This document shows, piece after piece, positions 52,744 to 62,703 of a stretch of 64,000 nucleotides of DNA. This DNA comes from Bradyrhizobium ottawaense (GTDB lineage: Bacteria; Pseudomonadota; Alphaproteobacteria; Rhizobiales; Xanthobacteraceae). The position numbers and the translations under genes were made by a program. Positions within the stretch are counted from its first letter, which is position 1. Each line of letters begins with the position of its first letter. The notes beneath the pieces were generated by a model. That model worked only from the letters and a program-made list of their open reading frames with translations, was not told where the DNA came from and searched no databases. Location of the stretch: positions 744,001 through 808,000 of the forward strand of contig NZ_LT629693.1 of the NCBI RefSeq assembly GCF_900099825.1, given 5' to 3'.

Positions 52744-52929
52744 CCGGGAAGCCTACAAGCCCCTACAGGTGTCTCCCGAGGGCACTTCTGTGATCAGGCA
52801 AGTAGGAACCGCTGGTGTCCTCGCCAAAGACTTTATAAGTTGATGGGCATGCCTGAGAGATATGGAAGCCGAGATGGAACTACGACACCTTCGTTATTTT
52901 ATCGCGGTCGCCGAAGAGGGCAGCCTGAC
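52744..52929. repeat. 186-bp direct repeat, copy 2
   Basis: Partner of 50580-50765 in the same orientation. It continues into the intact LysR gene at 52862. Confidence 0.85.
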
Positions 52930-53776
52930 GCTCGCGGCTGAAAAACGGTTGCACACCGCGCAGCCTTCGCTGAGCCGGCAAATTCGCGATCTCGAATACG
53001 AGGTCGGCGTTCAGCTGATGATACGAAGCGTGCACGGCATCGAATTGACTGCCGCCGGTCGCGCCTTTCTCGACCATGCACGGCTGGCGCTTACCCAGGC
53101 GGAGGCAGCTACCGAGGCGGCGCGGCGAGCGGCGCAACCGCCGCGGAAATTGTTTGCGATCGGCTTCCTCACCGGCTACGAGATGGATTGGCTTCCGGCC
53201 GTGATGGAAATCCTGCGCGCCGAATTGCCGAGCACGGAAGTCGTCATCCACAGCCAGGACTCGCCGGATCTCGCGGCAGGTCTGATTTGCGGAAAGATCG
53301 ACCTCGCCTTCATGCGTCCGGAGAAACAGGCACCCGGCCTGAAATTCAGGCTGTTGCGAAAGGACCCGCTGATCGTCCTGATGCCGCGCGACCACGCTTT
53401 GGCTGCCCGGAGTTCGATTCGCCCGCAGGACATCGCGAGCCAGACATTTATCGGAGTGTCCCCGGTCCGGGCACCGACCACATGGGCTGCGATCAACGAT
53501 TACCTCAAGCCTATCGGCGTGAAACCCGACCATCAGGCCGAGAACCTGGCAATGGGGATTTCGCTGGTGGCGTCCACCGGAGGCATCGGCCTGCTTCCGC
53601 TCTATTCGCAAAATCTGTTGCCGAAAACCGTCGTCAGCCGACCGATACGCGGGACGCCGCCAACGGTCGACCTGGTCATCGGCTATAACGAGGCGAACAC
53701 ATCGCCGCTCCTGAAATCCATTCTCGCGAAACTGGATGATTTGAAGTTTCGAGTTACAAAGAGCAGTAGCCGCTAG
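52862..53776 (+). CDS. LysR-family transcriptional regulator
   Basis: A 304-residue LysR protein. HTH: LRHLRYFIAVAEEGSLTLAA, HTAQPSLSRQIRDLEYEVGV. The effector domain begins near 95 (RKLFAIGFLTGYEMDWLPAV), with VASTGGIGLLPLYSQ near the C-terminus as in BenM/CatR-type proteins. ATG 52862 or the nearby ATG 52874 could be used. Its 5' end is duplicated at 50580. Target unknown; the adjacent integrase fragment suggests it came with the island. Confidence 0.88.
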   Translation: MEAEMELRHLRYFIAVAEEGSLTLAAEKRLHTAQPSLSRQIRDLEYEVGVQLMIRSVHGIELTAAGRAFLDHARLALTQAEAATEAARRAAQPPRKLFAIGFLTGYEMDWLPAVMEILRAELPSTEVVIHSQDSPDLAAGLICGKIDLAFMRPEKQAPGLKFRLLRKDPLIVLMPRDHALAARSSIRPQDIASQTFIGVSPVRAPTTWAAINDYLKPIGVKPDHQAENLAMGISLVASTGGIGLLPLYSQNLLPKTVVSRPIRGTPPTVDLVIGYNEANTSPLLKSILAKLDDLKFRVTKSSSR

Positions 53777-53851
53777 ATCCAACCATTTTACGTCCCCATG
53801 CTCGTGCGGTTGGTCTCTTCGATACATCACTGAACCGCCGTAGCGCGCGTT

Positions 53852-54798
53852 CAAGAAAAGCGCGGCAATCAGGAGGCTGTGGAACCTGCTGCTCTCGCAT
53901 CGGTGCATCTGCATGCCTTGAAAGAAGACGACTTGATAACGTGGCGTGATGCTTTGCCGGAGGACTTAAAGGTCACGACCAAACAGCGGTTCGTGAATGA
54001 CCTCAAGGCCGCGCTAAATGCCGCGTGGCCGCGGCTTTCCGCAGATCGGAAGAAACTAAACCCGACGTTCCTCGCGATTGTGAAGGCCGGCTTCAAAGCC
54101 GAGCGGATCGATGATGATGATGATGTGTCGGTTGCTCGGGATAATCAGATTCTCGCGGATGAGGAGGTTGGCGGCATCCTTCAACTGCGTGCGAAGTCGA
54201 TCAGGAGCAAGGATTTGATGGCGATCTATATCGGATCGTCGTATGTCTGGCCGCGACCGGCGCGCGGTATGCCCAGGTCAGGCGAATGCGTATAGGCGAC
54301 GTTCAGGTTTCTGCACGGCGTCTGATGGTGCCGGGCTCCTACAAGGGGCGCGGCGGCAATAGCGGCTCAGACCCGGTCCCAGTGGGCGACGATGTAAGTG
54401 CGGTGCTTTTGCGCGCAATCGCAGGGCGGCCAAGCGATGCCCCTCTTTTCGAGCGATGGATCCATGAACAGGAGCCGAGGGGTATCGCCTGGAAGAAGTC
54501 TGAACGCGGTCCGTGGAAAAGAGCCGAACTTGCACGTCCCTGGAAGGCCATTCGCGAGCGCGCCGGTATGCCGGAGGTGATTCCCTATGCTTTGCGGCAC
54601 TCGAGCATCGTGCGCGGTCTCCGAAAGGGCTTGCCCATCCAACAGGTCGCCAAACTGCACAACACCTCAGTCACAATGATCGAGCGGCACTACGCGAAAT
54701 ACATTGCGACCGCCTTGGAAGACCTCGCACGGGCGGCAGTTGTGTCTCTGGTGCCGCGGAGTGATGGAAACGTGGGGCCGATGGGAAAACGCGCGTAG
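53852..54798 (+). pseudogene. Truncated, frameshifted second copy of the tyrosine integrase
   Basis: It matches 39523-40469 almost throughout, from AAGCGCGGCAATCAGGA to the shared stop. The first about 145 codons are missing. Near 54185 one base is absent relative to the first copy (TTCAACTGC against TTCAAGCTGC), which splits it into frames 53879-54295 and 54286-54798. The H-x-x-R and tyrosine regions are still encoded in the second part. Sequence after the stop differs from copy 1. Confidence 0.87.
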
Positions 54799-55001
54799 GC
54801 GACCTCATCCCCCAGAGTGGCATGTCCCGTTCTTATCCCAAGAGCAGACATGCCCGTGAACGGCAGCTTCGCGCCAGAAGGAGCCGTTCAATCCGCGAAT
54901 TGGGGACTCGGCAACGTCGGCTTCGCCAGTTTCTGGTTTGCCGAACTCGAGCACATCCTCTCGAAACACCTAATCCACAGCCGGCACTGCAGCGCGTGCT
55001 G

Positions 55002-55155
55002 TTCAGCCTACTCACATTAGATGTCGCTAGATTTTCTTTGATCTCCCGGTGCACACATCGTGCACACGCCGCCTTCTAACTATTTGAAAAACTTAAACTC
55101 TCGGTCCAATCCATCATGGGGAAGTTTAAGCTAGTTCTAGCCAACGATATCTAAC
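55002..55155. repeat. Dispersed repeat, copy B
   Basis: Similar to 30601-30760 at about four of five bases; the central GTGCACACATCGTGCACAC block is identical. It lies 204 bp after the truncated integrase. Confidence 0.6.
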
Positions 55156-55244
55156 GTCGTCGCTATCCCATCAATGGGATGTCGTAGTTCGACCTAGACT
55201 CCCACCCTGGCGACGCAGTGGTGATCGCACCCGTCTCTGGGCGC

Positions 55245-55264
55245 ATTCCCTGCTAACAGGGAAT
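55245..55264. repeat. Inverted repeat ATTCCCTG-CTAA-CAGGGAAT
   Basis: Perfect 8-bp arms around CTAA. AGGGAA recurs within the next 10 bp and again near 55366, together with GCTAACAGGGAA. Possible protein-binding or recombination site; function unknown. Confidence 0.4.
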
Positions 55265-55770
55265 TTTACAGGGAAAGCCGCGATTTCGAGTCTAAGAGCT
55301 GGTTCCGGGGTCGGAAATTGAGGCGCCGCAGCGGTTTCTCGCATAATTCCCTAGGTAAGCTAACAGGGAAAAGCTTTGTACAGAGCAGGGTATTTTTGTT
55401 CGGGAACAGGGAGCTTCATCCCACGATCGAATGTCTCAGCCGATGAGATCCGGACCTCGAAGAGAGACTATAACTGTCAACCCAGCGGCTTGAACCACGA
55501 GCGGCTAGCCAATCCTCGTTCGGGATGATCGTGCTCCGAAGTGGCCCGGCGCTCTAATGGTCGCCAGGATTGCGACGTCGTCCTTAATTCCTGCCCGACG
55601 TCGCGAACCCATCCGGATGGCTGACCAAGACCTTGAGTAACGTCGACTGAAGGGTCATAGCCTCCCTCCAGCTGCTTGGGCAATTCTGCCCACGGTGCCT
55701 AATGGCCGCAGCGGCCTTGAAGCTTCGACGGCTCCGGGGTATGTGCGGCAGGATCATGGCTCAGCTGCAG

Positions 55771-56226
55771 TCAGGCTTCGTTCGGGAGCCGTCCCCGTTC
55801 GGAAGAGGCGACGTCATGACGCCCATCTCCAAGTTCCAAAGGCGCATTGGAGCTGTCGAGGAACTCAACCGTGGTAAACCACAAGTCGGCATCGCCAACG
55901 TTTTCGAGATCGTGGATTTTGTGTTCGCCCTTTCCATAGACGAAGTGCCGGGTCTCGCCGGCCGAATAGACGGCTTCGACAATCGTCCCATTCTCGGCGT
56001 GGGATCGCGCCCGACCCGGCGTCACCGCGGTCCAAAAGTAATCCAGCACGTGACGATGGAATCCAATGCGCTCGCCCGGCGCAAGTCGAATTTCCCAGAC
56101 GCGAACCCGTTTGGTTTCGGACAATAGCCGCGTACCGACACGTCCATTGTACTGATTGGCCTCGAACTCCTTGCGAATTAATTCGGGCCAGGCGGCCCTG
56201 CCCTTTTCCGTCACATTAGCGTTCAC
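55771..56226 (-). CDS. Cupin-domain protein
   Basis: A 151-residue small cupin. IRLAPGERIGFHRHVLDYFW carries the first cupin motif histidines, and ETRHFVYGKGEHKIHDLEN the second. The GTG start at 56226 is preceded by AAGGAGACACGACA. It lies 36 bp downstream of the symporter gene on the same strand and is probably the last gene of that operon. Could bind a metal or small ligand; no enzyme class can be assigned. Confidence 0.8.
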   Translation of the reverse strand: MNANVTEKGRAAWPELIRKEFEANQYNGRVGTRLLSETKRVRVWEIRLAPGERIGFHRHVLDYFWTAVTPGRARSHAENGTIVEAVYSAGETRHFVYGKGEHKIHDLENVGDADLWFTTVEFLDSSNAPLELGDGRHDVASSERGRLPNEA

Positions 56227-56262
56227 TGTCGTGTCTCCTTGAGGTGAGTTATCGGCGAGGCG

Positions 56263-57921
56263 TCATTCGACGCCTAACCCCGTCTGGGCGCGAACGTGCT
56301 GAGCGCCGAACGATGCGCGGACCGAAGCGGCCGCCGTACTGCGGTCCAGCACCGACACCGCCCATGAAATCGCAAAAGCCAACGGCACCGAGACCAGGGC
56401 CGGATTGTCGTAAGGGAACGGTGCAGGCCCGAGCTTCAACGTGGCGGTCCAAACTCCCGGACTGAGCGCGACCAGTCCCACTGAAGCCAGCAGGCCGGCG
56501 ATCGACCCGCTCACGGCGCCTCGTGTCGTGAGGTCAGGCCAGACGATCGACAGGAGTATCACCGGGAAGTTCGCGCTCGCGGCGATCGCGAAGACGAGTC
56601 CGACCATGAATGCGATATTCTGGTTCTCGAACACGACTCCCAAGCCCATCGAAAGCAGGCTGATTGCGACCGCCGCGGCCTTCGACACCAGCACTTCCTG
56701 CCGTTCGCTCGCTCGACCCTTGCGGATCACGCGAGCATAAAGATCATGGCTTGCGGCCGAGGCGCCCGCGAGCGTCAACCCTGATACGACGGCGAGAATG
56801 GTCGCGAACGCCACCGCGGAGATGAACCCGAGCAGTAGCGACCCGCCAACGGCGTCCGCCAGATGCAGGGCCACCATGTTGACGCCCCCAAGCAGTCCAC
56901 CCGACGCATCCCGAAACTGGGGGTTCGCCGAAACGATCGCGATGGCGCCGAAGCCCAGCACGAACAGCAGACTGTAGAAGATGGAGATGAACCCCGTCGC
57001 CACCAGCACCGACGTGCGCGCCTGACGAGCATCGCTCACGGTGAAGAAGCGCATGAGGATGTGTGGCAGCCCGGCCGTACCGAAGATCAGGGCCAATCCG
57101 AGCGAGATCGCCGATATCGGATCCTTGACAAGTCCGCCGGGGGCCATGATCGCGTCGGCCTTCGGGTGCAGGGTGACCGCCTCTCGGAACAGGGCCTCCA
57201 GACTGAAGCCGAAGTGCCCGAGAATCAGGATCGACATCAGCACCGAACCTGACATCAGCAGCACGGCTTTGATGATCTGCACCCAGGTCGTCGCGAGCAT
57301 GCCGCCAAAGGTCACATAGACCATCATCAACCCACCTACGATGCCGACGGCGTAGATGTAGGGAAGCCCGAACAACAACTGGATCAGCTTGCCGGCCCCG
57401 ACCAGCTGAGCGATCAGATAGAAGACCACAATTACGAGGGTGTTCACTCCGGCGACCGCCCTCACCGGGATCTCGGACAGCCGATACGCCACCACGTCTG
57501 CGAACGTGTAGCGGCCGAGATTGCGCAACGGCTCGGCAATCAGGAACAGGATCATCGGGAAGCCGACGAGAAAGCCGATCGCGTAGATCATGCCGTCGTA
57601 GCCCGAGGTATAGACAAGCGCCGTGACACCCAGGAAGGTCGCCGCCGACGTGTAATCGCCGGCGATAGCAAGCCCGTTCTGGACGCCCTTGAGACCGCCG
57701 CCGGCGGTATAGAAGTCCTTGGCTGTGCTCGTACCCCGTCTCGCAGCCCACAATGTGATGGCAAGACTGATTGCGACGAAGCCGAGGAACATGGCGATCG
57801 CCGTTGCGTTCAACGATTGCCGCGTGCCGACCGCGGAAGTCAGCGCGTCGGCCGCTGCAGGTTTGGACAGCAGGACGAATGCGGTTGCGAACAAGGCCAG
57901 ACAAGCCGAGCGCGAAATCAT
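56263..57921 (-). CDS. Sodium:solute symporter (ActP-like, SSS family)
   Basis: A 552-residue membrane protein with a predicted N-terminal signal/hydrophobic segment ([14 protein letters not shown]) and about 13 helices. [20 protein letters not shown] and [17 protein letters not shown] match acetate/pyruvate-type symporters. The frame is open far upstream, but ATG 57921 overlaps the DUF485 stop by 4 bp, which fixes the start. It should import a monocarboxylate with Na+. Pairing with a DUF485 protein is the known ActP-YjcH arrangement. It may import the substrate of the neighbouring oxygenases. Confidence 0.9.
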   Translation of the reverse strand: MISRSACLALFATAFVLLSKPAAADALTSAVGTRQSLNATAIAMFLGFVAISLAITLWAARRGTSTAKDFYTAGGGLKGVQNGLAIAGDYTSAATFLGVTALVYTSGYDGMIYAIGFLVGFPMILFLIAEPLRNLGRYTFADVVAYRLSEIPVRAVAGVNTLVIVVFYLIAQLVGAGKLIQLLFGLPYIYAVGIVGGLMMVYVTFGGMLATTWVQIIKAVLLMSGSVLMSILILGHFGFSLEALFREAVTLHPKADAIMAPGGLVKDPISAISLGLALIFGTAGLPHILMRFFTVSDARQARTSVLVATGFISIFYSLLFVLGFGAIAIVSANPQFRDASGGLLGGVNMVALHLADAVGGSLLLGFISAVAFATILAVVSGLTLAGASAASHDLYARVIRKGRASERQEVLVSKAAAVAISLLSMGLGVVFENQNIAFMVGLVFAIAASANFPVILLSIVWPDLTTRGAVSGSIAGLLASVGLVALSPGVWTATLKLGPAPFPYDNPALVSVPLAFAISWAVSVLDRSTAAASVRASFGAQHVRAQTGLGVE

Positions 57922-58217
57922 CGAAATTCCTCCATAAGAAGCTGACTGAGCCGATCGAAACGGGAATTGGCGCGCCGGACATAGACGGCCGTAAGAAGGA
58001 AACCGAGCGCGATCAGACCGATGCCGATCAACACGCCCCAGGTGATCACGGTGCCATCCCACAGTGGATGCCCGAGGAGCCGGGGCCAGAATGCGACGGT
58101 CAGGATGTAAGCGAAGTACGTGGCAGCCATGACGATCGACATGCCAACGCCAAGGCGTGTGCGTTCGCTCGCAAGCTGTCTGAACGCGGGATGGTCCTGG
58201 ATGGATTGCAGGTCCAT
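57918..58217 (-). CDS. DUF485 (YjcH-like) membrane protein
   Basis: A 99-residue protein with two membrane helices ([17 protein letters not shown] and [19 protein letters not shown]) and [12 protein letters not shown], typical of DUF485. It is always coupled to SSS symporters and is thought to support them. Overlaps the symporter by 4 bp and lies 30 bp after the flavoprotein on the same strand. Confidence 0.88.
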   Translation of the reverse strand: MDLQSIQDHPAFRQLASERTRLGVGMSIVMAATYFAYILTVAFWPRLLGHPLWDGTVITWGVLIGIGLIALGFLLTAVYVRRANSRFDRLSQLLMEEFR

Positions 58218-58247
58218 TGTTTTCTGTCCTCCCTTTTTTGAATTCGG

Positions 58248-59498
58248 TTAGGCGGCGATGCCCGTCGCGACGGCCGTCTCGGCCATCACCGCCTCGGGGC
58301 TGCGATGCCGCTCCGCCATTGCCCGTTCTTCGGCAGTGGCGATTTGCGCCTGCATGTATGCACCGAGATCCCTGGCACGACGGACGACCGCGGCTCCAAA
58401 CGGAATTCGGCTCGACTCGAAGTTGGCGAGCGCCGCGGGCAGATCGGCCGGATGGGCTCGCAATGCATCGACCAGAGCAGCCGCATCGGCCGCCGCCTTT
58501 GTCACTCCCATTCCGACGTGAGGCCTGGCCACGAACGCAGCGTCGCCCAGGATCACCGTTCGGGATCCGAGCGCCATACCTGGCGTCTCGAGATCCAGAA
58601 TGGCCTGTATGAACGGCTGTGCCGTGAGGCGAACGACCTCGGCAAATTGCGGTGCAAGCAATCTCTCCGCGTCCTGGCGCATTGAGGCGATCACGTCGGA
58701 TCGAATCCTGGTCGGCGGAATCGACAATTCGTGCCGGACGCCGTCGATGTCCGTCAGGAGATCTGCCAACCCATGGTCGGCATCGGCCGGGCGGTACCAA
58801 ACAAAATTGAAACGGCGCTCGCCGACTTCCATCTCTTCGTTGGCTCCGGCGACGGGATACCCGAGCATCTGCTCCCCGGGAGGGAGGCTGAAGGCGAACC
58901 AATCGCACAATTCTGCGCGCGTCCGCGGCGATAGGTCCCGCTCATTGACGAGGCCCCGCCAGGCGACGTAGCCGGCGTACGCAGGACGGACATTGGCCGC
59001 AAGCTGTGCCCTGACGCACGAGAATATGCCGTCCGCGCCGATCAGCAGATCTCCCGAGACCTCAGAACCATCGGAGAATCGCGCCACCACGCGATCGTCA
59101 AGCTCCGTGACGTCCACCAGGTTCTTGCCGTGATGATAGTGTTCCGCCGGGAGCGCTGCCTTCAGAAGCCCGTAAAGGCGTCCCCACGAAGTGAGGACCT
59201 GCCGCAACTCAAGCTCGCCCCCAATACGACCGCTCCGGTCCAGCACGCGGCGCCCCGGGACGACCACGCCAACGGCCGCGGCTGCGGAATCGATGCCGGC
59301 CCTGCTCAATACCTCGAACAACTCGCGATGGGTGACGATGCCCGCGCCACGCCCTGCCAGTTCGGCGCCGATACGCTCGTACACATCGACGCTCCAGCCT
59401 TCCCGCCGCAACAGCAATGCAGCGAACAGTCCGGCCATGGACCCACCGATCACGAGTGCTTTCGGCTGCGGCTGGCGCCTCCGGCGATCGTTACCCAT
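58248..59498 (-). CDS. FAD-dependent monooxygenase, 2,6-dihydroxypyridine hydroxylase-like
   Basis: A 416-residue class A flavoprotein: [49 protein letters not shown] and [28 protein letters not shown] is typical of dihydroxypyridine hydroxylases. ATG 59498 with GGGAGG 6 nt upstream is preferred over TTG 59504. Upstream are two copies of a dyad next to the divergent TetR gene. Together with the molybdenum hydroxylase nearby it suggests hydroxylation of an N-heteroaromatic ring. A different hydroxylated aromatic cannot be excluded. Confidence 0.82.
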   Translation of the reverse strand: MGNDRRRRQPQPKALVIGGSMAGLFAALLLRREGWSVDVYERIGAELAGRGAGIVTHRELFEVLSRAGIDSAAAAVGVVVPGRRVLDRSGRIGGELELRQVLTSWGRLYGLLKAALPAEHYHHGKNLVDVTELDDRVVARFSDGSEVSGDLLIGADGIFSCVRAQLAANVRPAYAGYVAWRGLVNERDLSPRTRAELCDWFAFSLPPGEQMLGYPVAGANEEMEVGERRFNFVWYRPADADHGLADLLTDIDGVRHELSIPPTRIRSDVIASMRQDAERLLAPQFAEVVRLTAQPFIQAILDLETPGMALGSRTVILGDAAFVARPHVGMGVTKAAADAAALVDALRAHPADLPAALANFESSRIPFGAAVVRRARDLGAYMQAQIATAEERAMAERHRSPEAVMAETAVATGIAA

Positions 59499-59543
59499 GA
59501 GCAACCTCCCTTCGGTTGGTGGTGGTGCAGCGTGGAATCGTTA

Positions 59544-59559
59544 TTTATCGATTGATCAA
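59544..59559. promoter_or_regulatory. Putative TetR operator copy 1 (TTTATCGATTGATCAA)
   Basis: A 16-bp near-dyad, one of two similar sites 50 bp apart in the gap between the monooxygenase and TetR genes. It lies 46 bp before the monooxygenase start. Confidence 0.55.
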
Positions 59560-59593
59560 TTATCGATACGCCACCGACCCGTGTCAACGCCTA

Positions 59594-59609
59594 TTTATCA
59601 CTTGATAAA
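59594..59609. promoter_or_regulatory. Putative TetR operator copy 2 (TTTATCACTTGATAAA)
   Basis: Perfect inverted repeat TTTATCA-CT-TGATAAA. It matches copy 1 at 13 of 16 positions and lies 50 bp before the TetR start. Typical autoregulatory layout. Confidence 0.6.
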
Positions 59610-59658
59610 CAAAATGTGATGGCAGCGTCCTTGATCGGCTACGTCGGCAAATCGGTGT

Positions 59659-60369
59659 ATGAAGGTGCAGAATTGCACTCAAACTGACGAATCAGGTGTG
59701 AAGCAGCCCAGCAGAGCGCGTCTCCGAACGCCGATCCGAGAGCAGCAGAGGCTGGACCCGTCCGAGCGGGAAGCCATTATCGCGCGGGAGGCCGTCTCGT
59801 TTTTCGCCGAGCACGGATTCGAGGGGCAGACCCGCGAGCTCGCAAAGCGGCTGGGCATTACCCAGCCCCTGCTCTATCGCTACTTTCCGAGCAAGGAAGC
59901 TCTCATCGAGCGGGTCTATCAGGAAGTGTTCGTCGGGCGCTGGAAGCCATCCTGGGAAAAAATCATCACCGATCGCTCGGTGCCCCTGAAGGCGAGGTTG
60001 GTCCATTTCTATCGCGAATACGCCGAGGTTATTCTCACCTACGAGTGGATCCGTCTGTTCATGTTCGCGGGTCTGAAGGATCTCGGATTGAATGCCCGCT
60101 ATCTCAAAATGCTGCGCGAGCGCGCTTTCGAAAAGGTAATCGAGGAGATCAGGGTCGAGTACGGACGCCCCTCAACCCGCGAACTCCCGATTACCGTTCT
60201 CGAAATCGAAATGGTATGGGGGCTTCACGCGGCGATCTTCTATCTTGGGGTCCGTCAATTCATATACTCGATGTCCCTCGAAACGGATGTCAATTCGATC
60301 ATCGACGCAAAGGTGGCGACGTTCCTCAGCGGCGTTTGCTCGATTCTACCGGCCAAAGCAGCAGTCTAG
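59659..60369 (+). CDS. TetR-family transcriptional regulator
   Basis: A 236-residue TetR protein. HTH: AREAVSFFAEHGFEGQTREL, AKRLGITQPLLYRYFPSKE. The C-terminal ligand domain follows. It has a 35-residue N-terminal tail. The divergent monooxygenase/symporter operon and two dyads in the shared gap indicate it represses both directions. ATG 59659. It is convergent with the molybdenum hydroxylase genes. Confidence 0.88.
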   Translation: MKVQNCTQTDESGVKQPSRARLRTPIREQQRLDPSEREAIIAREAVSFFAEHGFEGQTRELAKRLGITQPLLYRYFPSKEALIERVYQEVFVGRWKPSWEKIITDRSVPLKARLVHFYREYAEVILTYEWIRLFMFAGLKDLGLNARYLKMLRERAFEKVIEEIRVEYGRPSTRELPITVLEIEMVWGLHAAIFYLGVRQFIYSMSLETDVNSIIDAKVATFLSGVCSILPAKAAV

Positions 60370-60475
60370 ACCCGCTGGCCACAGCAGGCGCCTCCAAAAA
60401 GCGGAGAGGATACCGTGGATGCATTGGCGCGCTGCACAGCGACGACTTCGCGAACCTCCTCCGATTCCCTTCCGA

Positions 60476-62703
60476 TCAAAGCCCAGCCGCTCTCTTGATG
60501 CGGGCCGCCGTGAACGGAAGCTCATACATCCGAACGCCCGTTGCATCCCTGATCGCGTTGGCGATCGCGGCTCCCGTCGGCCCCTGCGCGGCCTCAGCGA
60601 CACCATAGAAGGCATCGCCGGGCCGATCTATCAGATGGACTTCAACCGACTCCGGCACGCTGTCAAACCGCATGATCGGATAGGCTGACCAATCCACCGA
60701 TGTGACACGGGTACGGTCGAACGTCACCCGTTCGAAAAGCGTCCAGCTCATCGACTGCAAAATCCCGCCTTCAATCTGATTGCGGATACCATCCGGGTTA
60801 ACAACCTGCCCGGTGTCCACTGCCGCCACGACGCGCCGGACGCGAACGCCGCCGCTTTGGCGTGGAAGCTCGATCTCGATGGCCACCGCGCACCAGGCCT
60901 CGAGGTTCTTGTAACGCGCAAAGCCGAAACCGAATCCGGTGCTCGCCGAACGCTTGACCCGAGCTGCCCAACCGAAGCGCGATGCTGCCGCTTCGATGAC
61001 TTCGCGCGCGCGGGGATCGACGGTGTGCCGAAGCCGAAACGCGACCGGGTCTTGACCCGATCGCGCCGCCAATTCGTCGAGGACGCTCTCGATGGCAAGG
61101 ACGTTGAGGTACCCGCCCAGGGAACGCATGGAGGATCCTCGCAACGGCATGTCGGGCAGAAAGTGATTAATTACCTTGCAGTTCGGGATCGCATAGAGCG
61201 GAATGGCATTCCGATCGCCGCCGCCTTCAGGCTGGGCCAGTGCGACGGGCGGCGCAGGCGGGAAGGCAAAGGATTTCAGTCGGGCGGCGACCAGCGTCCC
61301 AGGGGGCCCAGGCCGCATCATGTGCGACTGGCTCCAAACCTCGTGGTGCCAATCCGCAATGGCACCGTCCAGTCCGACCGTCGCCCTGAGCTTGACCACC
61401 ATGCCGGGCCCGAATGGATCCCAGGCGTGCTCTTGTTCACGCATCAGTTGGACCCTGACCGGCCGACCGGGCATCGCGACCGCGAGCATCGCCGCGTCGG
61501 CTGCCGCGTCGTCGGCGCCATTATGTCCATAGCAGCCGGCGCCCTCCGCATGGATGCAGCGAACATTCTCGGGCGGCATCCACAGCATGTCGGCGATCGC
61601 ATCGCGGAGGAAAAACACGCCTTGCGTATGGGTCCAAACGGTGAGTCTGCCCTCGCGGAATTGCGCAACGGCACAGGACGGCCCGATGGACCCGTGTGTC
61701 AGATAGGGTCTGCTGAAGGTCCCATCGACCAGAATACCCGATTTTCCCGGATTACCGCTGTCGTGAATCGTCGTGTCTCGGGAAGGCAGGTTCGTCAGAA
61801 CTGACGGCAGGTCCGCGCTGTCCGGAAGGGCTTGCTGCTCGATCCAGGTCGTAGTCGCTGCGAGCGTTCGCATGCCTTGGATGGCTATCCATTCTTGGTC
61901 TGCAAGCACGCCTAGAAAGTTGTTGTCCTGAACGACCTTGACGATACCGCTTATCCGCTCGACCTGAGCGATGTCACAGTCTCGCAATGTAGCTCCGTAA
62001 CTCGGCGGGCGAACAACGCGACCGTGCAGCATCCCATCGAGCCGCAGATCTTGAACGTAGGCGCTTCCCCCTGTCACCTTGGCCGGAATGTCGATCCGCT
62101 GCACGGGTTGGTTCATCACGGTGAAGTCTGCGGGCAAGGTCAAACGCGCGTTCTGCTTCGCGTCCACCGACAATAGTTGGTCGCGAACCAATTCGCCGTA
62201 ACCAAGTCGCATGCGATTAGGGCCGAATACGTCGCCGTTGCGGACCTGTAGTGAGGTGGCGGACACGCCGAGCCTGCGAGCGGCCTCTTCGATAAGTATC
62301 TCGCGCGCCTGCGCCGCCGCGTGTCGAATTGCCGTGCCGGAGTCCTGCATCGAGTGGCTTGCGGCCGTGTATCCCTCATTGGGCGTCCGTGCGGTGTCTG
62401 CCGTGACCAGCGATAGCCGATCTAGCGGAACCTTGAGTTCCTCGGCCGCGACCTGGAGCAGCGCCGTCTTGAGACCCTGGCCAAGTTCGGCCTTTCCGGT
62501 GAGAATCGTAACGGCCCCCGATGCGTCGAGGCGAATCCAGGCGTCGATGCTTGGCGTGTCGTCGAGACTTCCCGGAAGACCGGCTTCGAGGGTGCTCCAC
62601 CAGTTCCCGTTTCGGTTTGTCCATGCGCCCCGGAAAGCCGGAAGGCGACGATGAGCGCGCCGGCGCCCGCCAACACGCTGCGCCGCGAGACACCACGCAT
62701 CAT
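60476..62703 (-). pseudogene. Isoquinoline 1-oxidoreductase-like molybdopterin subunit (IorB type), apparent frameshift
   Basis: The start ATG 62703 (overlapping the iorA-like stop) gives GVSRRSVLAGAGALIVAF, a twin-arginine signal, then TGTGGAPSKP. The rest of the protein, from GLPGSLDDTPSIDAWIRL onward, is in another phase. One extra G near 62582 (CCGGT to CCGGGT) joins them into 742 residues, and the total then becomes a multiple of three. The body is intact and has GKAELGQGLKTALLQ, GRVVRPPSYGA, PLRGSSMRSLGGY and GPTGAAIANAI. It would hydroxylate an N-heterocycle with electrons passing to the cytochrome. Sequencing error is possible. Confidence 0.82.

Larger units (their letters stand above)
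54799..55770. other. 972-bp region without a supported gene
   Basis: No credible protein-coding frame. It contains repeat copy B (55002-55155) and a short inverted repeat (55245-55264) with several AGGGAA/TTCCCT words nearby. Probably the debris-rich edge of the mobile region. Confidence 0.6.

Noticed and set aside
38899..54798. Intact prophage
   Set aside because: Only integrase sequence is phage-like; no capsid, terminase, tail or lysis genes were seen.
55477..55683. 68-codon minus-strand frame in the gene-free stretch
   Set aside because: No recognisable motif, no ribosome site, and surrounding sequence is repeat-rich and non-coding.
57922..58908. Upstream extension of the symporter frame to 881 residues
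   Set aside because: It runs out of phase through DUF485 and the monooxygenase gene and is shadow-like. The 4-bp overlap fixes the real start at 57921.
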